Shown here piece after piece: positions 61,353-64,000 of a stretch of 64,000 nt of DNA. A program made the position numbers and the translations under genes. This DNA is from Streptomyces antioxidans (GTDB taxonomy: Bacteria > Actinomycetota > Actinomycetes > Streptomycetales > Streptomycetaceae), in contig NZ_LAKD02000002.1 of the NCBI RefSeq assembly GCF_000968685.2, positions 1-64,000 on the forward strand, given 5' to 3'. The stretch's first letter is position 1. Each line of letters opens with the position of its first letter. The notes beneath the pieces are model-generated. The model saw only the letters and a list, made by a program, of their open reading frames with translations, was not told the origin of the DNA and searched no databases.

Positions 61353-61413
61353 GGGAGGAGGGTCTTCCCTTCGCTTGCCGTGGGGAGGCCGGGGCCAGCC
61401 GGTCGGCTGACCG

Positions 61414-62439
61414 TCAGCTGACCTTCTTCGCGTCCTGGATGGCCTTGGTGAGGGATTCGACGAACGGGGCCGCGCCGGCGTACGAGAAGCGCGGCTCGCT
61501 GCTCCAGGGGGTGATCTGACCGGCCTTGACCGCGGCCAGCTTGGACCAGGTCGGCTTGGAGGTCAGGTCCTTGGGCTGGAGGGTCGCGGTGCGGTTGTCG
61601 AGGAAGAGCACATCGGCGTCGTACTTGTCGGCGTTCTCCCAGCTGAGGCTCTCAAAGTAGCCGCCCTTGTCGGTCTTTTGGGGGACGACGAAGTCGACGC
61701 CGAGCTCGCTGAAGTAGATCAGGTCGGCATTGATCTTCGGGTTGGAGACATAGAAGAGATCGGCGCTGGCGGAGCACGCCATGACCTTGATCTTGTGCGA
61801 TTTGACGGTTTTGCGCAGGGTCTCGGCGGCCTTCTCGAACCGCGCCTTGGCGTCGGTGACCTTCTTGGCCTTCAGATCGGCGCCGAGCGCCTCGGCCAGC
61901 GCGGCGTAGCGCTTGATGGGCTCGAGCATGGAGACCCGGCCGGTGGCGATGGCGGCGCTGGGGGCCAGTTGCAGGATCTTCTTCTTGCTGTCGTCCGGTA
62001 TGTAGAAGAGCGCTCCCGGGTCGTACATGTTGGTGATCAGCAGATCGGGGCTGAGCGAGGCGTACTTCTCGACGTTGAACTGCCCCCAGGTGTTGCCCAG
62101 GGACGTGGCCTGGTCGACGGGGAAGTCGCCCGCCTGGACGTCCGGCTTGCCGTTCTTCAGCGTGGTCGGGCCGAAGACGCCGGTGATCTGCTTCTCGATG
62201 CCGAAGTCGTAGAGCGCGGCCGCCGCGGCGATGTAGGCGACGATGTGCTGCGGCCGGCCGTCGAGGCTGATCTTCTTCTTGCGGTCATCGGTGAACGACC
62301 AGGAGCCGCCGCCGTCGTCACCGCCGGAGCCCGAACCGCCGTTGTCCCCGCAGGCGGTGACCAGCGCTCCGAGTCCGAGGGCGCCGCCAGCGGCGAGTAG
62401 ACCGCGGCGGGAGAGGGGGAGTGCTCTGGCCTGGCGCAT
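61414..62439 (-). CDS. desE: Ferric-siderophore-binding lipoprotein (DesE)
   Basis: 341 residues from ATG 62439 (GTG 62478 possible). Twin-arginine-like LSRRGLLAAGGALGLGALVT followed by the lipobox LVTAC, so a lipoprotein perhaps exported by Tat; a Gly/Ser-rich linker follows. Periplasmic-binding domain with PQHIVAYIAAAAALYDFGIE and YASLSPDLLITNMYDPGALF. Binds ferrioxamine for ABC import. First des gene, directly behind the iron box. Confidence 0.93.
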   Translation of the reverse strand: MRQARALPLSRRGLLAAGGALGLGALVTACGDNGGSGSGGDDGGGSWSFTDDRKKKISLDGRPQHIVAYIAAAAALYDFGIEKQITGVFGPTTLKNGKPDVQAGDFPVDQATSLGNTWGQFNVEKYASLSPDLLITNMYDPGALFYIPDDSKKKILQLAPSAAIATGRVSMLEPIKRYAALAEALGADLKAKKVTDAKARFEKAAETLRKTVKSHKIKVMACSASADLFYVSNPKINADLIYFSELGVDFVVPQKTDKGGYFESLSWENADKYDADVLFLDNRTATLQPKDLTSKPTWSKLAAVKAGQITPWSSEPRFSYAGAAPFVESLTKAIQDAKKVS

Positions 62440-62499
62440 GAAGGTGCTCTCTCTCGATGCATACGGGGACGTGGTCACGGGACGGCAACCCGAAGACGT

Positions 62500-62518
62500 A
62501 GTTAGGCTAACCTAACCA
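62500..62518. promoter_or_regulatory. Iron box (DmdR/IdeR-type operator)
   Basis: AGTTAGGCTAACCTAACCA contains the inverted TTAGG...CCTAA of the actinobacterial DtxR-family iron box, 60 bp upstream of desE. Expected to repress the des operon when iron is available. Confidence 0.88.
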
Positions 62519-62590
62519 ACCTGTTTGTCCAGTGGGCGGGGTCGTTCCGAACCTCACATCGAGGGGTTCATACGGCCGTTCAGCGCGGAA

Positions 62591-63601
62591 TCACAGGTCC
62601 AGCACCAATCGCGGGCCACGGCACCGTGAGACGCAGATCATCATCGTCTCGCCCGAGGCCCGCTCCTCGTCGGTGAGCACGGAGTCATGGTGGTCCACCT
62701 CCCCCTCGACCACGTCCGTCTCACATGTGCCACAGGTGCCCTCCTCGCAGGAGTACAGCACCGGTACCCCCGCCGCCTCGACCGTGCGCAGCACGCTGCG
62801 CTCCGGCTCCACGGTGAGCGTCAGCCCGGAGCGGTTGAGCACCAACTCGAAGGCCCGGCCTCCCGGTTCGCCGCCCGCCCCGTCGTCACGGGGCTGGAAG
62901 CGCTCGGTGCGCAGGGACCCCTCGGGCCAGTCGCGGCACGCCGCCTCGGCGGCCTGGAGCAGCGGCTCGGGGCCGCAGCAGTAGACGAGGGTGCCGGGAC
63001 CGGCCGGGGCGGTGCCGGACCCGGCCGGAGCGGTGTCGGGGTCTACCGGGGCGGTGAGATGCGGCACGAGGTCGAGCGGCCCCTCCTCGTCCTGTGGCAC
63101 CAGGCACACCTTGTCCCCGTGCCGGGCGGCGAGCTCGTCCGCGAAGGCCATCGAGGCGCGGGTGCGCCCGCCGTACAGCAGCCGCCAGTCGGCGCCCGCG
63201 GCCTCGGCGGCGGCCGTCATGGGGAGGAGCGGGGTGATGCCGATGCCGCCCGCGATGAACAGGTAGTGGGCCGCCGGGCGCAGCGCGAAGTGGTTGCGCG
63301 GCCCGCGCACCCGCACCGTGCTGCCCTCGGTGAGGGCGTCGTGCACATGGGCGGAGCCGCCGCGCCCGGCGGGGGCGCGGAGCACCGCGATCCGCCAGGA
63401 GGCGCGGTCGGCGGGGTCGCCGCACAGCGAGTACTGCCGGGTCGGGCCCGTGTCGAGGACGAGGTCGAGATGGGCGCCGGGCGCCCAGTCGGGGAGGTCG
63501 CGGCCCGCCGGGTGGCGCAGCGTCAGCGCCACCACATCCGAGGCCACCTCCTCCCTCCGGGCCACGAGCAGGGTGTCCTCGTACTCGCCGCCGGGGTTCA
63601 T
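62591..63601 (-). CDS. PDR/VanB-type oxidoreductase (FMN/NAD, 2Fe-2S)
   Basis: 336 residues from ATG 63601. Flavin motif TRQYSLCGDP near 55, nucleotide motif FIAGGIGITPLLPMTAAAEA near 115, and C-terminal plant-type ferredoxin CEEGTCGTC (near 287) with the fourth Cys in MMICVSRC. Passes electrons from NAD(P)H to a partner oxygenase. Start overlaps the stop of the upstream small gene; together with it probably the reductase of a dimethylamine-monooxygenase-like or ring-hydroxylating system. Confidence 0.9.
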   Translation of the reverse strand: MNPGGEYEDTLLVARREEVASDVVALTLRHPAGRDLPDWAPGAHLDLVLDTGPTRQYSLCGDPADRASWRIAVLRAPAGRGGSAHVHDALTEGSTVRVRGPRNHFALRPAAHYLFIAGGIGITPLLPMTAAAEAAGADWRLLYGGRTRASMAFADELAARHGDKVCLVPQDEEGPLDLVPHLTAPVDPDTAPAGSGTAPAGPGTLVYCCGPEPLLQAAEAACRDWPEGSLRTERFQPRDDGAGGEPGGRAFELVLNRSGLTLTVEPERSVLRTVEAAGVPVLYSCEEGTCGTCETDVVEGEVDHHDSVLTDEERASGETMMICVSRCRGPRLVLDL

Positions 63602-63879
63602 GAACGGGGCTCCTTACGGTGGCCGGTGGGCTGGTGTTCAGAGGGACCGGCGGGATGGTGCCCGCTGGGGTGGGCGAGCATCCACTGCCACAGCTCGACC
63701 GGGTCCTCGGCGGTGCGCTCGGCGCCGCAGTGGCAGATCCCGTGCAGTACATCGGTGCCGGGCAGCCAGTCGATCCGGTACACCTCGGCCGTGGGCGTGC
63801 CGCTCGTCGGCCTGTCGCCCGCCGCCCACCCGTCGCCCGCCGCCACCCTCAACGGAGGCGCTGCGCGCCGCTCGTTCAT
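63598..63879 (-). CDS. DmmA-like small oxygenase subunit
   Basis: 93 residues from ATG 63879. The core EVYRIDWLPGTDVLHGICHC then GAERTAEDPVELWQWMLAHP resembles the C-terminal part of the dimethylamine monooxygenase subunit DmmA family; HGICHCGAE could bind a metal. Overlaps both neighbours by 4 nt, so it is one operon with the reductase and the upstream partial gene. The full DmmA is longer, so this may be a short variant. Confidence 0.6.
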   Translation of the reverse strand: MNERRAAPPLRVAAGDGWAAGDRPTSGTPTAEVYRIDWLPGTDVLHGICHCGAERTAEDPVELWQWMLAHPSGHHPAGPSEHQPTGHRKEPRS

Positions 63880-64000
63880 TTCGCGGCCACCAAGGGCGCG
63901 GTCTTCTCCCCTTCCGCGGCGAGGCGGGCGAGGATGCGGCGCGCGGCCAGCCCGCCGGTGTCGATGTTGATGCTGAGTTCCTGATAGCCCTCGCGCTCGG
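63876..64000 (-). CDS. Partial CDS, probable partner oxygenase (3' end only)
   Basis: The last 41 codons are visible: EREGYQELSINIDTGGLAAR then RILARLAAEGEKTAPLVAAK, stop at 63876. Overlaps the DmmA-like start. Too little remains to name the family; context suggests the catalytic component of the same operon. Confidence 0.55.
   Translation of the reverse strand, partial: EREGYQELSINIDTGGLAARRILARLAAEGEKTAPLVAAK

Overview
The window looks like Streptomyces chromosome. GC content is high, GTG starts and AGGAGG-type ribosome sites are common, and it carries the desferrioxamine operon and a pSAM2-type integrative conjugative element in a tRNA gene. Roughly the left 54 kb is accessory DNA full of gene fragments, duplications and transposase remnants. 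The right 9.4 kb, beyond tRNA-Arg(CCU), is conserved core.

Layout. (1) 1-6.4 kb: a thioamide-type RiPP locus. A YcaO cyclodehydratase-family gene is translationally coupled to a TfuA partner that runs off the left edge. Two tiny precursor genes (39 and 38 codons), absent from standard ORF calls, sit upstream in a duplicated and partly decayed unit that also carries an MFS exporter, one intact and one broken. (2) 6.7-10.9 kb: WDGH protein, GrpB-family protein, an IS5 remnant, and a TetR plus FMN-dependent lactate-monooxygenase-like operon. (3) 11.2-21.7 kb: an uncharacterised catabolic cluster (class II aldolase, MFS, mandelate racemase/muconate cycloisomerase, FAA hydrolase, acyl-CoA ligase, CocE/NonD hydrolase, amidase, HIT protein). 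Two identical-architecture TetR operators link it to the TetR/LMO operon. (4) 22-45 kb: a mosaic of regulators, a beta-lactamase-like protein, S9 peptidase, GPP34 protein, EamA transporter, acyl-CoA ligase, a small secreted protein, an MFS exporter and a DUF3159 protein. Three close TetR paralogues and five copies of a 31-33 bp palindrome define a candidate local regulon.

(5) 44.93-54.56 kb: a 9.6 kb AICE bounded by 43-bp direct repeats (the 3' part of tRNA-Arg). Order: NERD-domain protein, GntR repressor, conserved small protein, TraSA-like FtsK translocase, Spd-like spread proteins, RepSA-type initiator, Xis, tyrosine integrase. (6) 54.5-62.5 kb: tRNA-Arg(CCU), then desE-desF-desA-desB-desC-desD on the minus strand, preceded by an iron box at desE. 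(7) 62.6-64 kb: a PDR/VanB-type reductase, a DmmA-like small subunit and the tail of a partner gene, probably an oxygenase module.

The strongest candidates for undescribed biology are the YcaO/TfuA locus with its twin micro-precursors and the palindrome regulon tying an S9 peptidase, GPP34 protein, small secreted protein and DUF3159-MFS-TetR operon to the paralogous TetR regulators. All functional statements come from reading the sequence; no database search was run.
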